A stretch of DNA of 64,000 nt from DATEMU01 sp964414585 (GTDB taxonomy: Bacteria > Planctomycetota > Phycisphaerae > UBA1845 > UTPLA1). Positions 50,319-58,508 of this stretch are shown here, in pieces. The stretch covers positions 1 to 64,000 of the forward strand of contig CAYPXR010000001.1 in the NCBI GenBank assembly GCA_964414585.1. The letters run 5' to 3'. The notes under the pieces were generated by a model. The model made no database searches. It was not told the DNA's origin and was given only the letters and a program-made list of their open reading frames with translations. Each line of letters begins with the position of its first letter. The stretch's first letter is position 1. The translations under genes and the position numbers were made by a program.

Positions 50319-51626
50319 ATGTTCGGGATCGAATTCAACGGAAGTGATGATGAAGCCCGGCCGGCGAGGGCGAGGAGCATTGACGAAGTGTCCGTCGAAG
50401 GCCGTTTGGCTCAAAGAATCTCGCGTGCACACCGCTATTTGAAACCGCTGCTCGATCACGGGCGTGACGAAGAGGTTCTGTTTCAATCAGGCAAGCCGCG
50501 AATTCGCTCGCGCGCACTCGCCATCGACGAGACGGACTTCGTCGATTTCGCCACGACCAGTTATCTCGGTTTGGACTCCGATCCGGCGGTCATCCAGGCC
50601 TGCATCGACGGCCTTCAATCCTCCGGACTGCACCGATATATCTCCCGCGCATTCTTCTCCGTCAAAGAGTACACGTTGTTGGAGGAGCGGCTGGCGCGCA
50701 TTGTCGGCCTGCCGCGGGCCATTGTTTTTCCTAGCGTCACGTCGCTTCACCAGACGCTGCTGCCGCTCCTGACCGGCGGCATCAAGCACGTCATCGCGGA
50801 CGAACAGGTCCACCATTCGATGCATGAAGCGCTAAAGGCCTGCGAGGATGTCCAGGTGCGCTTCACACCGCACAACGACATGGCCGCCGTGGAGTCCGCC
50901 TTGAAAGAAAAAGACCCGGCGGAAGATGCCCTGATCCTCGCCGACGGCGTCTACAGCCTCGAAGGTGAGATCGCGCCGATCGAGAGACTCTACGACCTCG
51001 CCGTACAAAGCGGATCGCTCCTGTATCTGGACGATTCACACGGTTTCGGTGTCTTTGGCAAACGCGGCGAAGGCGTGCATCACCGGCTCCAGGGCGATCG
51101 AGATCACCTCGTTTACGTCGGCAGCCTCTCCAAGGCCATGGGTTGCTACGGCGGATTCGTCGCGACGCCGGAAGCGCTCGGAACCGCGATCCGAAGCTAT
51201 GCCGGCGGTCTCATGTTCAGCGGGCCACTGCCGACCACTCTGCTTTCGGGCGCGCTGGCGGCTTGCGACACCCTCCTTTCTCCTCGTCTGGCGGAGATTC
51301 ATGCCAGGGTATGGGATAACCAACAATGCGTGATCGCCTCGCTACAAAACGCGGGAATGAAGCCGCTTTCGACGGAAACGCCGATCCTCTGCGTCGATTT
51401 CGTCAACTTCAACCGTTTCAGGGACGTCGTCGTGACGTTGCGTGACCACCGCATCCTGGTCAGTGTCGTCGCATTCCCCGCCGTCCCCCGCGGTCACTAT
51501 CGCATTCGCCTTTCGATCTCGGCCAATCATTCCAAAGAAGACATTCGTCGCCTTGCAGAAGCCCTGTCCGAGACCAACGACCGGCCAATTATCGATCAAC
51601 CATCACCCATCGCGACGGCCCGCTAG
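50319..51626 (+). CDS. 8-amino-7-oxononanoate synthase-like PLP enzyme
   Basis: 435 residues from an ATG at 50319; an earlier TTG at 50289 is possible, and neither has a ribosome site. Fold-type I alpha-oxoamine synthase features are present: TSYLGLDSDP near 80, a Gly-rich N-terminal region, DEQVHHSMHEAL near 165, LYLDDSHGFGVFGKRGEG (with Asp-Asp-Ser-His) near 235 and the PLP lysine in VGSLSKAMGCYGG near 270. The family decarboxylates an amino acid while joining it to an acyl-CoA. Lack of bioA, bioB or bioD neighbours leaves biotin, tetrapyrrole, sphingolipid-like or KBL roles open. Confidence 0.82.
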   Translation: MFGIEFNGSDDEARPARARSIDEVSVEGRLAQRISRAHRYLKPLLDHGRDEEVLFQSGKPRIRSRALAIDETDFVDFATTSYLGLDSDPAVIQACIDGLQSSGLHRYISRAFFSVKEYTLLEERLARIVGLPRAIVFPSVTSLHQTLLPLLTGGIKHVIADEQVHHSMHEALKACEDVQVRFTPHNDMAAVESALKEKDPAEDALILADGVYSLEGEIAPIERLYDLAVQSGSLLYLDDSHGFGVFGKRGEGVHHRLQGDRDHLVYVGSLSKAMGCYGGFVATPEALGTAIRSYAGGLMFSGPLPTTLLSGALAACDTLLSPRLAEIHARVWDNQQCVIASLQNAGMKPLSTETPILCVDFVNFNRFRDVVVTLRDHRILVSVVAFPAVPRGHYRIRLSISANHSKEDIRRLAEALSETNDRPIIDQPSPIATAR

Positions 51627-51644
51627 AATCCCGGCCATGACCCC

Positions 51645-51752
51645 ATGACCCTCATCCAATCCTTTCGCGACGCCGACTCCAAAGCGCTCCTCGCAATTTC
51701 TAACGAGATCATCGAACGCGGCGACGCCTTCGTGTACGAAAAGCCATGCTGA
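51645..51752 (+). pseudogene. N-terminal remnant of a GNAT acetyltransferase
   Basis: A 35-codon frame encodes a GNAT-like first strand and helix (FRDADSKALLAISNEIIERG, then DAFVYEKP), which normally begins a chain of 150 residues or more, then stops. The stop overlaps the ATG of the next gene. It looks like a truncated gene fused in position to an unrelated reading frame; a short independent peptide is less likely. Confidence 0.45.
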
Positions 51753-52525
51753 TCCGACTCAAGAAAGATCCGAAAGCTCCCGTGATCACCTGCATCCGGG
51801 ACGACGGCAGCGCGACGTGGTCCAGGATGCCCTATGGCGGCTTCTTCCCTCGGCACGACCTGATGCACTACGCCGTCGAGACGACACTCGGTTTCCGCGA
51901 GGCGTTCTTCGGCCTTATTGCTTCCGGCCGGACGATCGAATCGTTCAATGAACCTGGTGCGGCCAGGCATTTGTCCCTGGAAGCACAATGCACGGAATTC
52001 TTCGTGGACCAATTGGAACGCGAGCATCGCTTCGGCGAAAGTAGCTCGGCCGACGAGTTCAATGCGATGGTCACGACATCGATGACGCGGGGCGGCGCGG
52101 AGGCTCCCCTCCCCGTGAGTCAAAAACAACTGGATTCCATTCGAGCGCGATTCGTGGAGCTTCTGGCCCGCTATGACGCGCTGCCCGACGGCAAACATCT
52201 GGAACTGAAATGGAAACCCAGGCCCGTGCCCCCAACGACAATGACATCACCTCGACAGGTGCCCACGCCCGAGGGCTATCGACGCCACGTCATCACCGCC
52301 GTCTCCCGCCAGGGCGAAAACCTCACGATCGAATACGCTGGCCGCGTCTTCGCCGGCATCACCGTCGCAGAGCTGCCACCGGGCATCGCGGAGTGCATCC
52401 GACCCGGCACCGACGTCATCGTCCGCACCCACACCGCCGAGACGGGCGACCCCGGCCAGGTCGCCGACATTCTCATTCCACATCCCACCGAAGTCGGCTG
52501 GGCCGAAATTTACGCGGATTACTAA
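51746..52525 (+). CDS. Hypothetical protein
   Basis: 259 residues, no family recognised. The first part (VITCIRDDGSATWSRMPYGGFFPRHDLMHYAVETTLGFREAFFGLIASG) contains a conserved-looking HDLMHYAVE stretch; a helical middle and a Pro-rich linker (PRPVPPTTMTSP) follow, then a compact beta-rich end (RVFAGITVAELPPGIAECI). It is soluble and has no signal peptide. The ATG overlaps the stop of the GNAT remnant, so it may be translated by coupling to that frame. Confidence 0.65.
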   Translation: MLIRLKKDPKAPVITCIRDDGSATWSRMPYGGFFPRHDLMHYAVETTLGFREAFFGLIASGRTIESFNEPGAARHLSLEAQCTEFFVDQLEREHRFGESSSADEFNAMVTTSMTRGGAEAPLPVSQKQLDSIRARFVELLARYDALPDGKHLELKWKPRPVPPTTMTSPRQVPTPEGYRRHVITAVSRQGENLTIEYAGRVFAGITVAELPPGIAECIRPGTDVIVRTHTAETGDPGQVADILIPHPTEVGWAEIYADY

Positions 52526-52637
52526 TGGATCATGAGCTAATGAAACAAAATGCGGAGTGCCCGTCGAATTGCATTGGGACTACCACGGGGCCTCATTAGC
52601 AAATCCGCAATGATGCGATGCGGACCCTCAAAATTCT

Positions 52638-53108
52638 CTAGTTGCCAAATTTCTCCTTCGCCCGCTTCATCACTTCCTCCTGCGTCAGGTCTTCCTTGTG
52701 CGTCGCAAAACCCCAGCGGTGACCGAACGGGTCTTGCAAGTGTACCGACCGGTCGCCATAGAACTGGTCCGCCACCGGGCGAAGGATCGTCACCCCGGCG
52801 GCTTCCGCACGGGCGGTGAATCCATCCACATCCTCGACGTAGATGTAGATCGCGACCGGCGAACCGCCGAGCGACTGCGGGCTCTTCGCCCCCATCTCCG
52901 GAGATTCGTCTGCCAGCATCACGATGGCATCCTTGCCGATGCGAATCTCGGCATGGCCGATTTTCCCGCCGGGCGGACCGAGGCGAAACATCTCCGTCGC
53001 GCCGAAGGCCTTTTTGTAAAACTCGATCGCCTCCGCCGCGCCCTTGCAGATGAGGTAAGGCGTCGCCGCGCGATATGCATCGGGAATGGCTTTGACGTTG
53101 GCGGACAT
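52638..53108 (-). CDS. PhnB-like VOC family protein
   Basis: 156 residues from the ATG at 53108, with AAGGAG upstream. It opens YRAATPYLICKGAAEAIEFYKKAFGATE, the PhnB/glyoxalase-like signature, continues with GHAEIRIGKDAIVMLADESPEMG, and has a second half with IYVEDVDGFTARAEAAGVTI and FYGDRSVHLQDPFGHRWGFATH. These proteins resemble 3-demethylubiquinone-9 3-methyltransferase-annotated VOC members but lack methyltransferase motifs. Ligand unknown. Confidence 0.9.
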   Translation of the reverse strand: MSANVKAIPDAYRAATPYLICKGAAEAIEFYKKAFGATEMFRLGPPGGKIGHAEIRIGKDAIVMLADESPEMGAKSPQSLGGSPVAIYIYVEDVDGFTARAEAAGVTILRPVADQFYGDRSVHLQDPFGHRWGFATHKEDLTQEEVMKRAKEKFGN

Positions 53109-53216
53109 CAGACACTCCTTTTCGCAAAAAGAAACGTGAGAATCCAGTTCCAGGGAAATTGGCAAGGCCAATAAGATTGTACCGCCGACGCCGTACGATT
53201 GGGATTGGTGTGAGGA

Positions 53217-53603
53217 TTACGCCGCCATCAGACGGCGCAGCGCGCGATTCCTGCCATAGAGCGAAACGACGGCCGCGGGCTGACCTTGCAGGCCCGAAAC
53301 CTTGACAGCACCATTGAGTCGGCGGGACAGGTCCAGGAGCATGGCCAGTACGACGGTCCACTGCGGACCGAAATGACGCACGTTTGAAAAATCCATGACC
53401 ACTTGAGCGGCGGTCAAGGAAAAATCGCATTGTGTCAGACGCCGGGCCAGAAGCGCGATGTCCTGCGGGCACAATTCGGAGCCGATCGGACGGACCTCGA
53501 GTCCTTCGCGGGTGACCGCGACTTCCCAGATCGCCAGGATGCGGTGTGGGTCGGAGACATTCGTCGTTCGGTCGGCTTTGGCGTTCGAGTGATTCCAGAA
53601 CAT
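53217..53603 (-). CDS. STAS-like domain protein
   Basis: 128 residues from the ATG at 53603, with AAGGAG upstream. After a Thr/Asn-rich N-terminus, ILAIWEVAVTREGLEVRPIGSELCPQDIALLARRL and AAQVVMDFSNVRHFGPQWTVVLAMLLDLSRRL resemble an anti-sigma-factor-antagonist (STAS) domain, with the helix after VVMDFSNV at the place where SpoIIAA proteins carry the phosphorylatable Ser; here the region reads FGPQW, without a Ser. It could be a non-switchable relative. No partner kinase is adjacent. Confidence 0.6.
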   Translation of the reverse strand: MFWNHSNAKADRTTNVSDPHRILAIWEVAVTREGLEVRPIGSELCPQDIALLARRLTQCDFSLTAAQVVMDFSNVRHFGPQWTVVLAMLLDLSRRLNGAVKVSGLQGQPAAVVSLYGRNRALRRLMAA

Positions 53604-53894
53604 GGGACGCTCCTTGTGATCTCTTCGACGTCGTACTAGGACGCCGACTTCACAAGGGGTACCCGCAAAGCGACCGGCACTTACGCGAAAATCTGAGATT
53701 TTCCAAGAAAATGGGCTCGGGCGACAAAACGCCGCCGGAGCCCGTATTTTCATGGCTAAGTCAGCGCGGATCCCCATCCAGCGACCCAAAGCACCGCGAC
53801 GCAGCCCGAGAGTACGTCAAGCGGGTGTTTCTATCGAACCCTTGCTGAAAGGGCCCGCCCTATGCAGGGAACCGGCTGCGCACGGCGAATCACT

Positions 53895-54218
53895 CTAGGC
53901 AAAAGTCCGACTGATTTCGGAAATCTTGCGGCGGGCCTCGACGCGCGCGGCGTCAATGAGGGCACCCAATTGTTCCAGGCTCATACGGGCCAACTTCATG
54001 ACCCCGGCTGGACCACGCGGGCGTCCCACTTTGCGGGGACGTCCCGGGCCTCGACGCAACGAGGGCCGACCGACGCGCCCGGCGGGCCGACCGCGTTTGC
54101 CGTTCGCCTTCCGGCGCTTGCCGCCTTTGCCGTGCGTCGCGCTCATGTGCCGGGCATAGTGCGCCGGCATCGTGAAAGACCGATCGCAGGCCTCACACCG
54201 TAAACTCCTCTTTGCCAT
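53895..54218 (-). CDS. C2H2 zinc-finger protein with AT-hook-like tail
   Basis: 107 residues from the ATG at 54218, nine bases after AGGAG; an ATG at 54224 is too close to that site. A single C2H2 finger occupies residues 8-29 (C-x2-C-x12-H-x4-H: CEAC, then H and H in YARHMSATH). Next comes a basic Gly/Arg/Pro segment with several AT-hook-like GRP cores (KRGRPAGR, VGRPS, GPGRPRKVGRPRGP), then a short helix (LARMSLEQLGALIDAARVEARRKISE). DNA binding is the evident inference; AT-hooks grip the minor groove. C2H2 fingers of this eukaryote-like spacing are uncommon in bacteria. Confidence 0.8.
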   Translation of the reverse strand: MAKRSLRCEACDRSFTMPAHYARHMSATHGKGGKRRKANGKRGRPAGRVGRPSLRRGPGRPRKVGRPRGPAGVMKLARMSLEQLGALIDAARVEARRKISEISRTFA

Positions 54219-54488
54219 AACCATATACTCCTGACATCACTAGTCACGGCTGCCATTCAGCCATCACGACCTATGAGAATATAGCAGTCTTAACATTGAC
54301 GCAATACTCGGTAGGTATTTTCCCTAATTCAAAATCTTTCAAATTAATTTCCTTGTGGCAGAAATAGGTGTGCCGGATATCGCAATGATCGGGTAGTGGG
54401 GCGGAAATGATTCGCTTCGCGCAGTCGAAACTCCACCTGCGCAAAACAGGCGCTCACGGACTTTCGGCTGTGACATCAGACTCGCTAA

Positions 54489-54562
54489 AGGCCGCGGTCG
54501 GATTCGAACCGACGAATAACGGATTTGCAATCCGTCCCCTTGAACCACTTGGGTACGCGGCC
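54489..54562 (-). tRNA. tRNA-Cys (GCA)
   Basis: 74 bases including U73. Acceptor GGCCGCG/CGCGGCC, anticodon stem ACGGA/TCCGT around TTGCAAA (anticodon GCA), TTCGAAT T loop. CCA is not encoded. Confidence 0.95.
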
Positions 54563-55090
54563 GGGTTCTCGCGTGACGTTGCAACGGATCGCGCACGGCC
54601 GCTTACCTTCGCTGTCAGCAAGGGCTTACGAGCGCCGCACGTCAACGCTTTGGTATTATGGTCGCCGCACCGCCTCGCGGCAAGTCGCACTGATTCACAT
54701 GCCGGTTGCCGAAGATGATGCTTGAAAGGCTATCCGTCCCATGAATATGCCGCCGACATCGATGCGTCAGCAATGCGCTCCCGGTGGAAGGAACCACACA
54801 TCCTCGAACGCAGCCCAAAGTTCACTTGGCGCGTGTCCCGGAATGCCCCCAAAATTCGGCGAAGGGCTCCCATTCACTAAAAGTTCGCACTGAGTTTCTC
54901 CACAGGCAAATCCGAAAGGGCCGCGAATACACGCAGTTTTTTCGTTGTGCTTGTCATAAGCCTTTGAAAACCAAATAGTTCAATTCATCAAATTCGGTCG
55001 AGATCTCGCATAAGATCGCAGTAACATAGGGGTACATCTCTTGTCCGGACCCACCCGCGAGGTCCGGTCCGTGGACAGGAGATTTGCCCC
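54563..55090. other. Intergenic region with leader hairpin before the astacin gene
   Basis: 528 bases without a supported gene. Near its end CCGGACC (55045-55051) and GGTCCGG (55061-55067) form a perfect 7-bp stem ten bases before the AGGAG of the next gene, a possible mRNA leader structure. Confidence 0.5.
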
Positions 55091-57475
55091 ATGATGCCGA
55101 ACTACAAAATGTCCAAGGCCCTCACGTTCGCAGCATTTTCCTTGATCGGATCGGTGGCCTGGGCGCAGGATCGAGCGGTGGACGTCGTTGAGCCGGTCGG
55201 CTCAGCCATGGAGGTATCGGCCTCGTACGTCGTCGCCGGCGAGGAAGCCATCTCGGAACGACCTGGCGATCTCAATCAGCTTCACGGCCGCGCCGAGATC
55301 GCGACGCCCGACCGCACGATTGAAGCGCAGAATTATGAGGACATCCCCGAAGGCTACCATCTGGTGGAGGGCGACATCATCATGCCGGGCGCGCCGGACG
55401 ATCCCGCCCCTCGATTCGCTACCGAACCCAATCTCTGGCCCAATGGCATCGTGTACTACGCCTTCGACGGAGCGGTGACCACGGAAAATCGCAACCGCAT
55501 GATCGCGGCGATGGCGGAGTGGGAGGCCGTCGCCGACATCGATTTTCGCCCGCGAACCAGCCAGGCCGACTACATTTACATTCAAAACTCCTCCGGAAAT
55601 AACTCGCAACTTGGAAAAGTCGGCGGCCGGCAGATCATCAACATTTACAATTGGAGCTATCGCTTCATCATGGCCCATGAGTTGGCCCACAGCCTGGGCG
55701 TGTGGCACGAGCAGTCGCGCGGCGACCGCGACACTTACGTGGAGATCGTCACCTCGAATATCGAGCCGGGATTTGAGAGCCAATTCGCCAAGCACCCCAA
55801 TGCACGGCTGATCGGACCGTACGATTTCGAGTCGATCATGCACTACGACAGCTGCGCCTTTTCGCAATGTTTGGGCTGTTCGGCGTCCTGTTACACCATT
55901 CGGGCCCGACCGGCCTATGCCGACAAGCAGTCGCTGATGGGCAACCGGTCCCACCTCAGTGAGGGCGACATCAGCAGTATGCGAACCCTTTACGGCGCGC
56001 CGACGGCGCCACTCGTGCCCGACCTGATCGTCGAGGAGATCATCGTGGCGAATACGACGATCGATTTGAATCAGACGTTTGACGCCCAGGTGCGGATCGC
56101 GAATCGCGGGACCGGCGCCGCCGGGGCGTTCGAGTTGAGCGCCTGGCTCAATAGCCTGCCGGTCGCATGCCCGTCCGTGCGGAATCCGATTTCAGGTCTG
56201 GCCGCCGGAGCGACGCTAACGCTCAACTTCGCCAATCTTTCCTACTCGACCGAAGGGACCAAGACCTTTTCCGCGTTTGTTGATGTTTGCAGCGTCGTGG
56301 CGGAGTCCAACGAGGGAAACAATACAAAGAGTCTCACGCTCACCGTCTTCGATTTCCCTCAGCTTGATACACCGGTCGTGACGTCGGCGACGGCGGGCGA
56401 ACGATCGATCACGCTTCAATGGAACGCCGTCACCGGCGCGACGGGTTACAAGGTCTATTACGACGAGGATGCCAGCAATCCCCCATTCTCGCCGGACTCG
56501 CTCGCCACTCAGGGTCCGTCGGGCCTCAACGTCGGCAACGTGACGGCTTACACGTTGAACGGATTGCCGGCGGGCCAGATTTACTACGTCGCGGTCAAGG
56601 CGTACGACACGTTTTCAGAGAGCGAATATTCCAATCAAATGACGGCGACTCCCTACACGTTGATTCCCAATGCGCCGGTGCTGGTCGCGGCAACGGGTGG
56701 GGATCGTACGGTCACCCTGTTGTGGAATACCGTCGCGGGAGCCGACGGCTACCGCGTTTATTACGACGAAGACACGTCCAACCCGCCCTATTCGCCGACG
56801 ACGGTCGCCGCGGAAGGCGTGACAGCGATCGACGCCGGCAACGCGATGCAGTTCACCTTGACCGGGTTCCCGAGCAATCACTCGACGCGCGTTGCTGTGA
56901 CCGCCTACAACGCCCACGGCGAAAGCGATTTTTCGAATGAAATTGCCGCTCAGACAATTGCCAACATTCCCGCCGCACCGAGCCTGACATCGGTCATCGG
57001 TGGCGATCGGTCCGTCTCGATTTACTGGCAGTCCGTCTCCGGCGCATCGGGCTATCGCGTGTATTATGACGAAGACGCCAACAACCCTCCCTACACGCCC
57101 GACCGGGGCAGCTCTCCCTTCGACGTCGGGAATGTGACGAGCATTCGGATCACCGGATTGTCGGCCGGTCAGAGGTACTATGTCGCCGTCACCGCCTACA
57201 ACGCCGACGGCGAGAGCGGCTATTCTAATGAACGCAGTGGCCGGACGAACGATCCGCCGACGGAGTCGAGTTCGTCGCCATCAACCGACTCGTCCGGCTC
57301 CGGTTCCGGCGGTGGCAATTCGAGCGCTCCGCCCGCCGGTTCGACGACCATGGGGACGAACGATTGCACCACGTTTTGCGGCCTGCTGCCTTGCGGCAAT
57401 CTAATGCTGATGGCGGTAGGTATCGTCGGAATGAACCACAGGCGCCGGCGGAAGTCAGTACGACGGTGGAACTGA
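55091..57475 (+). CDS. Secreted astacin-type metalloprotease with CARDB and FnIII domains
   Basis: 794 residues; AGGAG lies nine bases upstream. Signal peptide to about residue 26 (VAWAQ). The astacin (M12A) zinc site is HELAHSLGVWHEQSRGDRD, with His196, Glu197, His200 and His206, and the Met-turn is SIMHYDS (Met250). A CARDB-like domain (about 315-410) follows, then three near-identical FnIII domains sharing the string GYxVYYDEDxxNPPxxP. The end is a Ser/Gly-rich linker, two cysteines (CTTFCGLLPC), a hydrophobic stretch (NLMLMAVGIVG) and RRRRKSVRR, a pattern like a C-terminal sorting signal. It likely degrades or processes extracellular proteins. Confidence 0.9.
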   Translation: MMPNYKMSKALTFAAFSLIGSVAWAQDRAVDVVEPVGSAMEVSASYVVAGEEAISERPGDLNQLHGRAEIATPDRTIEAQNYEDIPEGYHLVEGDIIMPGAPDDPAPRFATEPNLWPNGIVYYAFDGAVTTENRNRMIAAMAEWEAVADIDFRPRTSQADYIYIQNSSGNNSQLGKVGGRQIINIYNWSYRFIMAHELAHSLGVWHEQSRGDRDTYVEIVTSNIEPGFESQFAKHPNARLIGPYDFESIMHYDSCAFSQCLGCSASCYTIRARPAYADKQSLMGNRSHLSEGDISSMRTLYGAPTAPLVPDLIVEEIIVANTTIDLNQTFDAQVRIANRGTGAAGAFELSAWLNSLPVACPSVRNPISGLAAGATLTLNFANLSYSTEGTKTFSAFVDVCSVVAESNEGNNTKSLTLTVFDFPQLDTPVVTSATAGERSITLQWNAVTGATGYKVYYDEDASNPPFSPDSLATQGPSGLNVGNVTAYTLNGLPAGQIYYVAVKAYDTFSESEYSNQMTATPYTLIPNAPVLVAATGGDRTVTLLWNTVAGADGYRVYYDEDTSNPPYSPTTVAAEGVTAIDAGNAMQFTLTGFPSNHSTRVAVTAYNAHGESDFSNEIAAQTIANIPAAPSLTSVIGGDRSVSIYWQSVSGASGYRVYYDEDANNPPYTPDRGSSPFDVGNVTSIRITGLSAGQRYYVAVTAYNADGESGYSNERSGRTNDPPTESSSSPSTDSSGSGSGGGNSSAPPAGSTTMGTNDCTTFCGLLPCGNLMLMAVGIVGMNHRRRRKSVRRWN

Positions 57476-57595
57476 TTTATCTTTCCGCAGTGCAGGACAA
57501 GCTCGGTTGCTCCAAGTCCCGATTCCCCCTTCTCCCTGCGGCTCGTCGCGCGCGGGCCGATCTGCTATTCTATCCGCTCACGAGGCCAATTCTTT

Positions 57596-58507
57596 ATGGT
57601 GGTCGCCTTGACGATTCCGAACGGCCCCCGCGCCGACACAGACCCGCCACCGCACTTACCGGTGACGCGGACCCTGATCGACGGCGAGGTGGTCAAATTC
57701 TGCCAGTCCACGCCGGAAGACTACGAAATCGAATCCGTCATCATTCCGATGGGGGCCCGGGACAAGACCTGGCGGACGCTCTGCATTTCGTCGCAAGTCG
57801 GCTGTGCCCGCGGTTGCACCTTTTGCCAGACCGCGCGAATGGGACTGCTGCGCAATCTCACGACGGATGAAATCCTCGGTCAAATTGCCGCGGCCCGGCG
57901 CCAATTCAACGCGAACATTCGCAATGTCGTCTTCATGGGTATGGGCGAGCCGATGGATAACCTCGACAACGTCATTGCCGCCATCCGCGCCATGCACGAC
58001 GATCACAAGGAGCAGATCCCCCGGCGGAGGATCACCGTTTCGACCGTCGGAAAGTGCGAGGGAATCCGGCGCCTGGCGGCCCTGCGCTGGCGGCGTCTCA
58101 ATCTGGCGGTCTCACTCAACGCACCGAATGACGAGATTCGCTCGCAGATTATGCCGATCAATCGGACCGAGCCGATGTCGACGCTTCGAGAGGCGATTCG
58201 CGATTACCCTGTTCGCGCCGGAGGCCACGTCCTCATCGAATACGTCATGCTCAAGGGAATCAACGACGCCCCAGCGCATGCCGAAGAACTCGCCGCCTTT
58301 CTCCGCGGACTGCACACCTGCGTCAATCTCATCCCGTGGAACCCCTGCGACGGTCTGCCGTTTGAATCATCCGACGAGAACGACGTGCTTCGGTTCCAAG
58401 AGACCCTGATGAGTCTTGGGCAGCTTGCCTTTCGCCGCAACACCAAAGGCCAACAGGCAATGGCCGCCTGCGGCCAACTAGGCAACCCCGCGCTCCGCCG
58501 ACGTTGA
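57596..58507 (+). CDS. rlmN: RlmN/Cfr-type 23S rRNA methyltransferase, short form
   Basis: 303 residues against about 380 for E. coli RlmN. The radical SAM cluster is CARGCTFC near 77, followed by GMGEPMDN near 120, and the mechanism cysteines near the end are present (MAACGQLG). It lacks the N-terminal helical domain that RlmN normally uses for RNA binding. Radical SAM chemistry methylates C2 (RlmN) or C8 (Cfr) of A2503. By length the protein lies outside the usual RlmN class; Cfr-like specificity is not excluded. It ends one base from convergent murD. Confidence 0.85.
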   Translation: MVVALTIPNGPRADTDPPPHLPVTRTLIDGEVVKFCQSTPEDYEIESVIIPMGARDKTWRTLCISSQVGCARGCTFCQTARMGLLRNLTTDEILGQIAAARRQFNANIRNVVFMGMGEPMDNLDNVIAAIRAMHDDHKEQIPRRRITVSTVGKCEGIRRLAALRWRRLNLAVSLNAPNDEIRSQIMPINRTEPMSTLREAIRDYPVRAGGHVLIEYVMLKGINDAPAHAEELAAFLRGLHTCVNLIPWNPCDGLPFESSDENDVLRFQETLMSLGQLAFRRNTKGQQAMAACGQLGNPALRRR

Positions 58508-58508
58508 C

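Noticed and set aside
52536..52600. Inverted repeat GCTAATGA / TCATTAGC between two genes
   Set aside because: Eight-base arms with a 49-base loop and no U-run; likely chance.
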